From Vitellaria paradoxa (Eukaryota; Streptophyta; Magnoliopsida; Ericales; Sapotaceae): DNA of 64,000 bases. The notes under the pieces were generated by a model, which saw only the letters and a program-made list of their open reading frames with translations, searched no databases and had not been told where the DNA came from. The stretch's first letter is position 1; each line of letters begins with the position of its first letter. Location: contig CM034239.1 of assembly GCA_019916065.1 (NCBI GenBank), positions 38,402,419-38,466,418 on the forward strand. Direction: 5' to 3'. Below, in pieces: positions 11,630-21,469 of this stretch. Made by a program: the position numbers and the translations under genes.

Positions 11630-12227
11630 CACCTAAAATGGAATTGAAGTATTCTCTTCCATTGTCAGTTCTTAAGGTTTGAATAGGAACATAAAACTGA
11701 GTTAAGATCATGGAGTGGAAGGACTGGAATACCCTGGCAGCTTCAGATTTTTCCCTAAGAAGATATATCCAACAGACCCTAATGTGATCATCAATAAAAG
11801 TGATGAACCATCTAGTTCCTGAGATATTTTTAACCCGAGAAGGCCCCCATATATCACTGTGAATCAAAGAAAAAGGCTGAGATGGTCTGTATGTTTTAAT
11901 GGGAAAGTGTGCATGACAATGTTTAGCAAGTAAGCAGAATTCACAATTGAAAGAACTAGGATTTTTATTGATAAACAATTCTGGAAACAATTGTTGGAGA
12001 TAATGAAAATTGGGATGGCCTAGCCTATAATGCCTTAACATTATTTCATCACTATTAGAACTAAGAGGAAATACTATAGTCTCTGCCACAGCAATAGTCT
12101 TTGCTGAATCTTCTTCCTTTTCAAGATAATAGAGTCCATCTCTTATTTTAATATTGCCAATCATTATCCTTGAGTCTAGTCCCTGAAATTCACAACCAGT
12201 AGCACAAAACTTAGCACAACATTTGAG

Positions 12228-13551
12228 TTATAAGGTGAGTTTATTGATTGAAATCAGATTACAGGTTAGTTTTGGAACATATAAGACTGAGTGGAGAATA
12301 ACATTATTTGAGAGGTTGATTGATCGTTTTCCAGCAACAATAGAGTATGAGCCATCAGCCACCTTAACTCTAGATCTCCTAGAACATGGAGTATATGAGT
12401 AGAATAAGGATAGATTACCTGTCATGTGGTCAGAAGCCCCAGAATCCAGCAACCAAGTATCTGTATTCTTGGTATGCAGGGCATTACTTGATGCCATTGC
12501 AGAGGTTTTTGAACTCCCAGTTGCAGTTTGACTTAATAGTTTCTGTAATTGTTCCAATTGGGATTTGCTTAGGAAAATTCCATTATGTTCTGGCTCCTTT
12601 TGATGTTCAGCAGATTTCTCTTCCATTTGTGCTTGGTAACCTTTTCCTCTGCTTGTTCCTCTAGGCTTCCAGTTGACTGGTTTCCCATGGAGATCCCAGC
12701 AGGTGTCACGAGTATGGCCTGGTTTATTGCAATGGCTGCACTAGGGTCTTCCTTCTTTATCACCTTTTTGATGATTTCTTTGGTCATTCTTAACAGCAAG
12801 AGCTGTTGTTTCAATGGGTCTCTCACTCGTTGGAATGATAGGCTTCTCTTTGTCCCCCTCCAAGCATAACTTTTCTTCTACTTGCTTCCTTTCTCATGTG
12901 GGCAAATGCCTCATCAATGGATGGTAAGGGCTTGTAGCCCAAGATCCTACCTCTCACCTCATCTAAGTCTCGGTTTAGACCTGTCAGAAACTCATACAGT
13001 CTTTCCTTCTCTAAGTGTTTCTTGAACTTTATATTGTTTTCCAAATCTCCCTAGTCAACCTCATAGTGCATGTCCAGTTCTTGACACAAAATCTGCAGTT
13101 CATTATAGTATTCAGTCACCTCCAAGTTGCCTTATCTTATGTCCTTGAGCTTATTTTTTATCTCAAATACCTGAGAGGCATTTTTGAGATAAAAAAAAAA
13201 ATTAGTGTTCATAGCATCCCATATGGCCATTGCTGTTCGAAGGAAGAGATAGGTTCGACTGATATGAGGCTCCATGGAGTTAATCAACCATGCCATAACC
13301 ATTGAGTTGTTCAACTCCCAGCTTGCATATGCTGGATCTTCCTTGTTGGGTTGTTTAATATCTCCATTGAGATAACCTATTTTTCCTCTGCCTCTGATAA
13401 CCAGTAGGACAGATCTAGACCACTGAATGATGTTTCTTCCATTCAATCTGTGGTTGGTAATTTGTAGATTTGTGCCTTCTCCAATAGTTTGAGAACCCAA
13501 TGGAGATTGAGGATAACCAGAGGAGATTGCAGACTCTTTGTTGGAACTCAT
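12228..13551 (-). pseudogene. Copia gag and protease, broken
   Basis: Gag starts at 13551 (MSSNKESAIS) with the usual early copia block ITNHRLNGRNIIQWSRSV and a WDAMNTNF segment. A stop near 13132 and a second near 13044 divide it from the ENNIKFKKHLEKERLYEFLT and EVRGRILGYKPLPSIDEAF section (12823-13044). A CCHC zinc knuckle (CSHCNKPGHTRDTC) lies near 12720-12765 in a shifted frame. The protease follows with LLDSGASDHMTG (about 12415-12460) and YVPKLTCNLISINKL. The gag part would form the particle and bind RNA, and the aspartic protease would cut the polyprotein. Confidence 0.88.
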
Positions 13552-13607
13552 CCTTGAATACTTAGAAGTGAAACAACGGGAAAAGAAGATCCTTAATCTA
13601 ACAGAGG

Positions 13608-13692
13608 ATTCAAGGAGTGGCTAAGGAGGACAAACCTCAGCCGAATTGGCAGAAGACTCAAGGACTGGCTAAGGAGGACAGACCTCAGCCGG
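13608..13692. repeat. Duplicated segment in the copia leader
   Basis: Two copies, 47 bp apart, of a segment containing GGCTAAGGAGGACA and CCTCAGCCG lie between the primer site and gag, that is in the untranslated leader of the element. Confidence 0.75.
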
Positions 13693-13720
13693 AAGGAATG
13701 GGATTATTATAAAGAGCCTT

Positions 13721-13732
13721 GCTCTGATACCA
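13721..13732 (-). promoter_or_regulatory. Primer-binding site (initiator Met tRNA) of the copia element
   Basis: The minus strand reads TGGTATCAGAGC immediately after the CA end of the 5' LTR. This is the classic copia site complementary to the 3' end of initiator methionine tRNA, and it fixes the element's orientation and LTR boundary. Confidence 0.93.
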
Positions 13733-13999
13733 TGAAAGTAGAATTGAAGCAGAAGAATTATTATTCAATATATCGAAAGGTGTTGTAGCTCAATATTTAT
13801 ACACAAACTACTCCCAAATCTGTAGTTATCTGTAACCTAAAATCAGTAAAACAAATTCCTTAAAAACAGCAACTTAATCCCGGTAAATCTGTAACTATAA
13901 CATCTCTATCCAATCCTATATTGATCTGAACTTATCTTCCTAAAATATCTCAATACAAATCTCCTAGAATATCTTTACAGTCACCTAAACTTATCTACT
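13733..13999 (-). repeat. 5' LTR of the copia element
   Basis: 267 bp, matching 7068-7349 except about 11 substitutions and one fewer CACCTAAACTTATCT unit. The outermost base is T where the partner has A, so the canonical TG terminus on the minus strand has mutated. AGTTT (14000-14004) follows. Confidence 0.92.
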
Positions 14000-14930
14000 A
14001 GTTTTACTTAACGTCATTAAGGGACTCCTGCCAATGAGAAGAAATAGATTCAACCTATGAAGGATTAATTTCTTTTGAATTTGTCTTCATATGGCATCTG
14101 ACGAAAGCAATAATGGAGATCACATATTTTCTTTGATAAGCTTTACAGTGTGAATCTCAAGACATATTAAATGTGATGCAACTTGTTTCATCCACTAAGG
14201 CACTTGTTCAACAATTTGAAGATGAAAAATAGGATGAATTACTTGAAAAAGTGAAGTCATTTTGTATTGCACGTAACATAAATGTCCCCAATATGAATTC
14301 TCCATATGTTGCTAGGCGTGGTAGAGGTTGTCATCAACAAGATCACTTTGCAGTTGAACACAGTTATCAAGTGCATTTTTTTTCTTTATGTAGCCATAGA
14401 TTCTCAGTTGCAAGAAATAAATAGTCGCTTCAGTAAGCATGTAATGGAGTTATTGGTTCTTAGTTCAGCACTAAATTCTTAAGAAAATCCCAATCTTTTA
14501 GAATCAATGACGGTTGTCAACTTGTGAATAAGTTTTATCCTCAAGACTTCATAGAAAATGAGCAATTGCAACTAAGAGTGGAGCTTCAACGTTATGGGTA
14601 TAATGTAGTTCAAGAGATAGACTACAAAAATCTATCAACTATATCTAAATTGTGCCAATAGTTGGTGAGGACAAAAAGATCTACCACATACAAACTTGTT
14701 TATTGTACATGTTCTTACTCTAATCATCTCTACAGTTAGTACGATGTGATCATTTTTTGCTATGAACATCGTCAAAGCAAGGCTTTGTAACAAAATGGAG
14801 GATGATTTTCTCTTAGATTGCTTGATGATCTTTATTAAAAAGGAGATTCCTCAAAATTTAGTATAAATTTGATTATTGATGAGCTTTAGAACACGAAAGA
14901 CAGTCAAGTCCCATTTTCGTAGATTAAGTT
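14000..14930 (+). pseudogene. hAT transposase pseudogene, C-terminal part
   Basis: This continues the relic broken at 7067. Fragments in order are a VSSTKALVQQFEDEK-like piece (about 14180-14230), LEKVKSFCIARNINVPNMN (14239-14300), SPYVARRGRG-like, IDSQLQEINSRFSKHVMELL (14391-14450), VNKFYPQDF (14520-14550), then the hAT dimerisation region with KLVKTK/TYKLVY-like (14650-14705) and NKMEDDFLLDCLMIFIKKEI (14786-14850). The ENKDS/PFRR-type end is near 14925. Many stops and frame changes are present. The RAFSAMK-like dimerisation motif is degraded. Confidence 0.85.
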
Positions 14931-15260
14931 GAACTGTGAAGATGAAAATATTTGTGACCCATCTTTTTCTTATGATTTTGGAAGTTGAATATAGACCAAC
15001 TTTTGTTATATATATATATATATATACACAAATTATTCATTAGTTTGACACTAAACCATAGCTTATTTGTTATGCATGAATTCTAAGGAAATGAAAATTC
15101 AAATTAGTTTGTACAAATTGTATAGAGCTTTAATTTGGTCACCCTATAAGAAAATTCTGGTTACATTCCTAGTCATAACATTACCACATGTGTTTGGCAT
15201 GTACGGTCACATTATATTAGAATACATGTTAAAGGGAGTGTAACTCACTGGTTGTTAACC

Positions 15261-15470
15261 CTAGATTTTCATAATGGTTATAATATAGCTATCTTGAATA
15301 ATTGTTGAGCTGCGGCATCTACTCAAGTGGGTGGAAAGATTTTGCAATAGCTTGTCAACAGCAAGCAGCCTGAACGCCGGAAATGAGCCTCTCAAAGTCC
15401 ATCCATTTTGACAATTGGCGAGCACTGCGTTAAATGCACCAAAAGGTGCTTTGTTCTCTTCTTCATCCAT
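15261..15470 (-). CDS. Possible small first exon or short gene, unrecognised
   Basis: A 69-codon minus-strand frame begins MDEEENKAPFGAFNAVLANC and includes GSFPAFRLLAVDKLLQNLS. I do not recognise the family. It is less AT-rich than its surroundings. Directly upstream (about 15475-15560) the minus strand is pyrimidine-rich, with a CT run like a plant 5' leader. This looks like the start of a gene, perhaps a captured or truncated copy, as no continuation is visible. The last residues (TIIQDSYIITIMKI) look like non-coding read-through, so the true boundary may be a donor site or a break near 15300. Confidence 0.35.
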   Translation of the reverse strand: MDEEENKAPFGAFNAVLANCQNGWTLRGSFPAFRLLAVDKLLQNLSTHLSRCRSSTIIQDSYIITIMKI

Positions 15471-15664
15471 TTGTGTATGAGTAGAGGGAGAGTGAGGCTG
15501 TGTGAAGCAAAGGAATAGAGAAAAACAAAGAGAGAGAGAGAGATGGGAGAGGTGCGAGTTGAGTGATTGTGTTCTTTTGTAATTTCTCCTCTATGGTGAT
15601 TCTCTCGATTTTTCTGTGGATGTAGGTAGGTAGAATTGTCGAACCACGTAAATTTTGTATCAAT

Positions 15665-16690
15665 TATGTTCGTATAATTGTTCCAATTATGTTTGTATTA
15701 TTGTTCTGATTCGAGTTTGAGTCCTAACAGTAACTACATAAGTTATTATTCTTTGATCCACTTGTTATGTGTCCGCAACAACCAAAGAGAATTGCTATGC
15801 AGTACACAAAAAAGAATTTAAGCATATATATTTGATTGAATTCAATCAATCCCAACCACCCTCCCCCATACACAGCCTGCCAATTCTTGGATTCGAATAA
15901 ACTAAAGATCCATAGTTAGTTGGAAAATACCTAACTTCATATCAATGCAAATACTTCATCTAGTTTTGCCGAAATAATGGAGGAAGGAAAGGAAGCTGCT
16001 AAAAAATAGCTATGAAAGAAAGCCAATTAAACGAAATTGATTTTTCTATCTCAAGTTACGGAAGCCCAAAGATCAAGCTATGAACTTTTAGCTTTGCCAA
16101 TTGTCACTTTGACTATCATATCCCGGAATTTAAAGATTGATCTGTAGACTAGGATCCATGTAAAACATGCAATTAAATTAGAGAATTTGGAAAGAAAAAA
16201 AAAAATAAATCATTGGAATAAAATTGGAGATCTCCATTGAAATAGCCAACGGAGCCTGGATAAACAATGATCAAGCAGAAACATAAGAATGCTTAAGCTC
16301 TTTTCAATCCATAAAAATAGCACATGCAATGGCATTAAAAACTGAATAAAAATGATCACATGAAACATGTTTTCACGAACAAGCAAGCAAAGCATGACTG
16401 ACACAATGTAGCAATCTCAAGCACACAGATTTCAAGTCTTTCTTCTTCTCTGTTCAATAAAACAACACGTCAATCATCAAGCATCGATAATCAGCTCAAA
16501 AAGGAATAAAATCGAATCATCAATAGCGCCGTTTGGATCGTGGGAGGAAGTACGAAAAAGGAAAATATAAGACTTGCTTTCTTCTAACGTTCCCTTATTT
16601 TCTCATTCTTTCCCGAGAAACAAACAGAAAATACATATCTAACGACATATTAGCACAGGGATGATATATGAAGACTATGCATGTGTGTGT
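15665..16690. other. Gene-free stretch, possibly intron 1 of the RCD1-like gene
   Basis: No exon found on either strand. In particular I see no sequence for the KREIFQDLAPLLW-type block that should follow exon 1 of an RCD1/CNOT9 gene. Confidence 0.5.
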
Positions 16691-16692
16691 AC

Positions 16693-16866
16693 CTTGTTGA
16701 GAAGGAAAAGAGCGTCCTCTCGGTGCTGAGGCTCACGAAGCAGCACTATTAACTGATCCACGGAGGCCGACTGCAAGTTCGGCGGCAGAGGTCTCGCTCC
16801 GCCTCTGGAGGAGCTTGGCCCACCTCTCCACTGCTCCACGAACATCGATTCGGGCAGATTGGCCAT
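16693..16866 (-). CDS. RCD1/CNOT9-like protein, first coding exon only
   Basis: The minus strand gives 58 codons from ATG at 16866: MANLPESMFVEQWRGG, a Ser/Gly/Arg/Pro-rich linker, then SVDQLIVLLREPQHREDALF and LLNK, followed by a donor AAG|GTACAC. CNOT9/RCD1 proteins start MANLP, have a low-complexity linker and continue with an SAEQLVLDLSNPxLRENALL-type helix ending in K, which matches well. The family is an about 300-residue armadillo-repeat subunit of the CCR4-NOT deadenylase complex in mRNA decay. The intron is phase 0. No later exon is visible down to position 1, so either intron 1 exceeds 16.6 kb and contains the transposon nest, or the gene is truncated. From memory, Arabidopsis has an RCD1-like gene close to the dienelactone hydrolase gene on chromosome 2, which would fit the neighbour at 21.6 kb. 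Confidence 0.68.
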
Positions 16867-17090
16867 CGTACGGACCGCTCCAACAAAGAAATCGCGTTTT
16901 CTCTCTCTACAGAACTTCCTCTATCACCCTGGTTCTATCAGAAGGTGAAACAACTCTCTCTCTCTCTCCCCCTCTCTCTCTCTCTCAACAGCTCACAAGG
17001 ACAATGTCTCTCTAGACTCTCCCACACACTCCCCCCTCTAGTTTATCGGCAAAGTAGAAGATAGCGAGAAAATAAGAGAAAAACTAGGAC
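16867..17090 (-). promoter_or_regulatory. Putative 5' leader of the RCD1-like gene
   Basis: About 220 bp between the ATG and the expected transcription start about 30 bp downstream of the TATA box. The plus strand is pyrimidine-rich (CT runs around 16948-16986), so the transcript leader would be GA-rich. Confidence 0.55.
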
Positions 17091-17114
17091 TAGAATGCTG
17101 CTGCGGAGGCCTCT

Positions 17115-17124
17115 CTATTTATAG
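17115..17124 (-). promoter_or_regulatory. TATA box of the RCD1-like gene
   Basis: The minus strand reads CTATAAATAG, a near-perfect plant TATA box, about 250 bp upstream of the ATG. The spacing fits a leader of about 220 nt. Confidence 0.7.
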
Positions 17125-17251
17125 GTAATTGTATTTCTAAACTAACTGGGATTATCACGAAGTTTGGTGCTACCGAGCTCGGGGGGGTTGCACATGTAGC
17201 GCATGCGCGGATGGCCCAAAAGCCAAACGCAGCGTTCCCAGTGATGGGATT

Positions 17252-17259
17252 CCACGTGG
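17252..17259. promoter_or_regulatory. Palindromic G-box (CCACGTGG)
   Basis: CCACGTGG followed by CGC lies about 130 bp upstream of the TATA box. The G-box/ABRE core CACGTGGC is bound by bZIP and bHLH factors, so light or abscisic acid responsiveness is possible; this is inference from motif and position. Confidence 0.6.
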
Positions 17260-17575
17260 CGCGGGCGGACTGCGGCTTGGCAGAAATTGTTTTGGGAATT
17301 TGAGAGAGAGGGGTTCTGGTGTGCACGGTGGCCAATGAAGATTAAGGCACAAGTCCCGGTTCTTATTTTACTTCGTTCGCCTCGAAAAAACGACAACCTG
17401 CTCGGACGAGGTCGAGTCTGTGATCAGGTAAAAGTAGGTCTATGCCAAAAGGCTAGACTAATGTCACGTAACCCAAACAATAGTGGATGGAGTAATAAGA
17501 ATGGTGCAGGGTACTTGGGTTTGGGTTGGAAATGCGATCGTTTGAAGCATTAAGGTACCTTTAGCAGTATAAAAA

Positions 17576-18290
17576 TATGAGTCCGTTCGGAGGATTAAAA
17601 ATTAGTAAAAAAATAAAATTTTTGATAATTTTTTTTTTTTTGTATATTTTTTTAGTTATATTTTTTTTGTGTGTTTGGTGGAAAAAAACGTAATTTTTTA
17701 GCTTTTTTTTTGTAACTTTTAGGTATTTAGTAAACTTTTTATTGTAGCAAAATAAAAAAGTGATAACTTTTTATACGTTTGATAAGTTTTTTACTGTAAT
17801 GGAGCAAAAAAGTGATAATTTTTGTGTATTTAATAAAACTTTTTATTTTATTTTTTAATGTACCAAAGCAAAAAAGTGAAAAAATTATGATTTTACCAAA
17901 CCCACCAAAAGTTACAAAATGTAACTTTTGGTACGTTTTTGCTAGTTTTTGAGCATCCAAATGGGCCATATGTAAAAAATTTATCAAAAATTACAAAATA
18001 AGTATTTGGTAAAATGTCAACTTTTGTCACTTTTTTACTCTATTATAGTAATTTGATTCACACAAAAGTTACTAAAACTTTCACCAAACACACAAAAGTT
18101 GTTAAAAATTACAAAAAATTTTACCAAACATTTAAAAATTGCTAAAAATTATTAAATGTTGTAAAAAATGTTATTAAACACCCAAAAATTGTAAAAAATT
18201 ATTAACAATTGTAACTTATTTCATTAAACATACCGAAAATGACAACTTGTAACTTTTAACTAAAAATTGTGTCACCAAACGCCCCTTCAA
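17576..18290. repeat. Low-complexity MITE-like block of AAATTACTAAAA phrases
   Basis: Contains dozens of degenerate units such as AAAAGTTAC, AAAAATTAC and CACCAAAC. The left part (to about 17970) reads mainly as T-rich complements and the right part as A-rich, so the block is partly self-complementary. It starts near CCGTTCGGAGG and ends CACCAAACGCCCC. Related blocks occur at 32815-33190, 42206-42535, 45828-46140 and 47760-48010. Confidence 0.55.
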
Positions 18291-19574
18291 TTTTTTTAGA
18301 AAGTTTAAAAATATTTTGAAAAATTTTAATTTCTTTAATTAAATTTAAATTTTAGTAATGTGATTAAATTTAATTAAAAAATTAAAATTTAATCACGTGT
18401 TACTTTTACATCAGTTCAATATTAATTTTTAATTTTTTTAAACCTTTTCAAAACTCCAAACGCCTCTAACAATATTCAAACATGAATATGTGGAAGAAAA
18501 AATAAAAATATAAAAATGTAAAATAAAGTAAAAAAAGGTAAATGTACTTTAATTGAATTAGAAAAATAAAACTAAAATAAATAAATATTTGTTAAAAAAT
18601 TTTAACTTTTACTTCGTTAAATACGCAAAAATTACATAAATTAATAATTTTATTTTTCCTCCATTTGTCTTTTTGCCTCCATAAATTCATGTTCCAAAAC
18701 ATAACATTAGTTGGATTTTTTTTTAACTCTTTTCCTAATATATAAATTTTTTTTGTTACTAAAATTTAATTTTTGTTTAGTAAATTTTAGACATTATTTG
18801 CATTCATATAAAAAAATTATAAAATATGATAAAAGAATAAAAATTCACGTAAATGTGAAAGAAAATCAATTTTTTTCATATGTCCCTAAATTTTTCTACT
18901 TGGAAGTATTTTTTTATAATTTTTTAATAGATATAAATACATACCTAAAAGTTATCAAACAATAAAAATCAAATTTTGATTAAGAAAAATCATATAAGAC
19001 AAAAAATCCAAAAAAATAAAAAAACTTTGTTGATGCTTCCCAAGCAAAGCCATAATAACTCTATAGAAATCTATTTCAATTATAATTTTACCACCGTATA
19101 AAAATCTATTTCAATTAGAACTCTACCACTAGTCTACTTTATATTATATTTTTTTGTTCTAATAGTAATTTTAGTAAAAACTTATTTGTTTTGAGTGATG
19201 CTGCCTAACTATAAAAGTTTTACTACAAAATTAACCATAATAAAGTGGAAACTTGTATGTCAATTATTTCAAAACAATAAAAATATATAACTCTACTTTA
19301 ATTATAATACTACCATTGTCATATATTATGTTTCATTTTTTAATAAATTTGCTGGTCTAATAGTATTTTTTTTTAAGTACTAGCATTTTTATTTACTTCA
19401 TTCATGTTAGGTTTATATTCATAATTAGCAAACCAATGAACAAAACAATGATTTCAAATTTGTAAGTTTAGTCATTTGGCTAAAGCGTCGAAAGTATAAA
19501 TTTGAAAGTTTTTTAGGATCTAATATCCGTAGATCAACTAATATTATTTTTGAGTATTGATATTGTCAGAGTAT
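18291..19574. other. Gene-free, extremely AT-rich spacer
   Basis: No coding signal. AT-rich inverted sequences such as AATTTAATTAAAAAATTAAA (about 18366-18385) look like an eroded MITE between 18290 and 18480. Confidence 0.5.
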
Positions 19575-19735
19575 ATAATGGGAGTGTTTGGAGTTGTTTA
19601 AATTTATTTGAATTTGTTTAAATTTGGAAAAGTTATGGCTTTTGTAAATTGTGCAGTGAGTAGAAAATTTAAATTTTAAAGAGATTTGTAGAGATTTGAA
19701 AAAAGAAAAAAAAAATAGCTCCAAACAAAGCGAAT
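19575..19735. repeat. Short dispersed element (core family, divergent copy)
   Basis: Bounded by GAGTGTTTGGAG and AGCTCCAAACAAAG and carrying the shared core remnant GTGCAGTGAG at 19651-19660. About 160 bp, like its relatives elsewhere in the window. Confidence 0.5.
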
Positions 19736-19740
19736 GTTAT

Positions 19741-20294
19741 TGCCAAAGCACAATTACTGCAATATTTATAATTTGACAAGTTTACCCCTTAAAATTAAAT
19801 AATGCAAATAACTTTATTTATTTTACCAAAAATACCCTATACTCCATCTAAACTTTTAAATTCACTAAACACCCTTAGAAATTCTCCGGGGGCAATTCGT
19901 ACGGTAAGACCGCTTTCTTTCAGTAATGGCAAAAGCCTGGAATCCTTTATGATCGCTCTGATCTACACTCTACATAAGCTTGCTGAAGAATCTGGCTCTC
20001 AGATTCCATATATCAGAAAATTTTTCTTCAAGCCTTTGCATAGAGGTCTTCAGCTGAATTAACTTGGATTCTGCCGCCAAAGCCTGCTTCAACCTCTTCC
20101 CACTAAGTCTGGATGTGTTAAATAATTAGAACCCGAATTGTCCCTTGAGAATACCAAAAGGTGTTCGGTGAATTTGAAAATTTAGAGATATTACACAGAG
20201 TACTTTGGGTAAAACAAATAAATTCATTCGCATTATTTAATTTGAAAGGGTAAAACAGTCAAAGCATAAAAAGTTACATTAATTATGTTCTGAT
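19741..20294. mobile_element. Inverted-repeat element carrying a captured gene fragment
   Basis: The left arm (19741-19880) and right arm (about 20154-20294) are inverted copies, roughly 75 percent alike over 140 bp. The reverse complement of the left arm shares GGTGTTTAGTGAATTT, GCATTATTTAATTT, GGGTAAA and GTCAAA with the right arm, in the same order. Between the arms lies 273 bp of distinctly less AT-rich sequence encoding a myosin-like coiled coil on the minus strand. Long terminal inverted repeats around host coding sequence are the layout of Pack-MULE-type elements. I could not fix the outer ends or a 9-bp target duplication, so the superfamily is inference. Confidence 0.6.
19881..20153 (-). 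pseudogene. Captured myosin XI-like coiled-coil fragment
   Basis: The minus strand encodes KRLKQALAAESKLIQLKTSM then QRLEEKFSD. After a probable one-base frameshift, ESESQILQQA follows. Plant class XI myosins have this kind of sequence in the coiled coil after the IQ motifs (a RLKQAL..AESKI.QLKTAMQRLEEK block followed by ESENQ.LRQQA). The fragment lacks motor, IQ and cargo-binding parts and holds a stop, so it has no myosin function. It lies wholly between inverted-repeat arms. Confidence 0.6.
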
Positions 20295-21245
20295 ATAACT
20301 GTGTTTTGGCATAACTGTGTTCTGGTAATATCGTTGTATGTTTATTTCTTATAATTTTTTCATTAAATGTCTTTTAATTACTTACTATTGAATTAAATAC
20401 ATTTAAACTACTCATTATTTCATAATATTATTTATAATTCATAATTCTATTCCCAATCAAACGTTGCCCATCTACATATTGTCATTTCCTCCTTTTACCA
20501 ATTTAACCTCCATTATCTATCGTGCCATTGAAGTTAATATAAATATAATATATATAAGAGCGTCATTTAAGAGAATAAAGAGCGAGGGCTCTACCAAATG
20601 TCCATGATGTATAATAAAATGAAATGAACATAAATTAAATTATTGATAAATATTCTTATGTGTATTTGAATATATATGTTGATAAATAATTTTTTTTTGT
20701 TATACAAAGCATTTACAAAATTTAATTTTAATTATTTCAATTTTCTTTTCCTATGTTCGATATATTTTTCTTTATTTTTTCTCACCAAAAATTCAATAGC
20801 TATGATTTTATTTTTAGATTTTAAACTTTTGTTTTATAGATAAAATAGAGTAACGAGAGATAAATAATACTATAAAAGAATACACTAGAATTAAATATAA
20901 TATGAGATTAATTTTCTGTGTAAGATTAAGTTTTTGATATTTGACTGATGAGATTTAAAATAAGATGAGAAATAATATAATAAAAAATAATTTTATACTT
21001 CTAAATTTTAATGAGTAACAAATTTAGGGGCAAAAAAATATATCATCCCCTTCTTCAATGAAAAGGCATCATATCGGATACATTGAGAGATTAGCCATTC
21101 AATTCAGATGGCATGTGCGAACAACTAAATGGTAGTCACCACAAATTATATATATATTCAATCTCTTTCCTATGTTCTAGCATCAACAGCAGCCTAATTT
21201 TTGTGTGTTTACATTTGTGCCCTCAAACAAAATATTGTTTACTAA
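20295..21245. other. Gene-free AT-rich spacer upstream of the hydrolase gene
   Basis: No exon or recognisable repeat boundary. Contains duplicated TAACTGTGTTNTGG phrases near 20297-20325, just outside the right arm of the inverted-repeat element. Confidence 0.45.
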
Positions 21246-21382
21246 GGGAATGTTTGGTTAAAAAAATAGTATAATAAAAATATAAAAATTTAATGTAAGA
21301 GCGATGTGCGGTGAAATTTAATTAAAAAAATTAATGAATTTTAGTGAATTTTAATTTTTTTTTTATTAAACCAGACAAGGCC
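21246..21382. repeat. MITE, GGAATGTTTGGTT family
   Basis: Starts GGGAATGTTTGGTTAA and ends AAACCAGACAAGGCC (imperfect inverted termini). The interior ATAATAAAAATATAAAAATT then TTAATGTAAGAGCGATGTG closely matches the element at 48890-49043. Confidence 0.6.
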
Positions 21383-21469
21383 TAAAAGAAATTTTGCTCC
21401 AACTGCCTTTAAACAAAATAAAATAAAACAATTTGCTCGAACTAATAATCAATTAATGTCTCACGCAAA

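Larger units (their letters stand above)
8872..12164 (-). pseudogene. Copia integrase region, split by an RTE insertion
   Basis: The upstream part (11630-12164) has the HHCC zinc-binding start (LRHYRLGHPNF, CEFCLLAKH), then HSDIWGP and RTDNGREYF carrying the first two acidic residues of the DDE core. The downstream part (8872-9833) resumes with YLSNNGIIHQSS, TPQQNSIAERKNRHLVEVAR with the catalytic Glu, and a variable C-terminal extension rich in Pro, Gln and Ser. The sequence GDYLSN is present at both edges because of the 14-bp target duplication, so before the LINE landed the frame ran straight through. The role would be insertion of the cDNA copy into the genome. Confidence 0.9.
7068..13999 (-). 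mobile_element. Ty1/copia LTR retrotransposon, inserted in the hAT pseudogene
   Basis: The boundaries are two similar LTRs flanked by the 5-bp duplication AGTTT (7063-7067 and 14000-14004). Domain order on the minus strand is 5' LTR (13733-13999), tRNA-iMet-type primer site, gag with zinc knuckle, protease, integrase, reverse transcriptase, RNase H, polypurine tract, 3' LTR (7068-7349). Integrase before reverse transcriptase defines copia. Without the RTE insertion (9834-11615) and one copy of its target duplication, the element is about 5.1 kb, normal for copia. The LTRs differ at about 11 positions plus a 15-bp indel, roughly 4 percent. Gag and pol carry stops and frameshifts, so this copy is not autonomous. 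I cannot assign a lineage from memory. Confidence 0.93.

Noticed and set aside
16210..16404. Minus-strand 64-codon open frame upstream of the RCD1-like exon 2 position
   Set aside because: Hydrophobic, low-information sequence with no splice logic linking it to exon 1 and no similarity to CNOT9.
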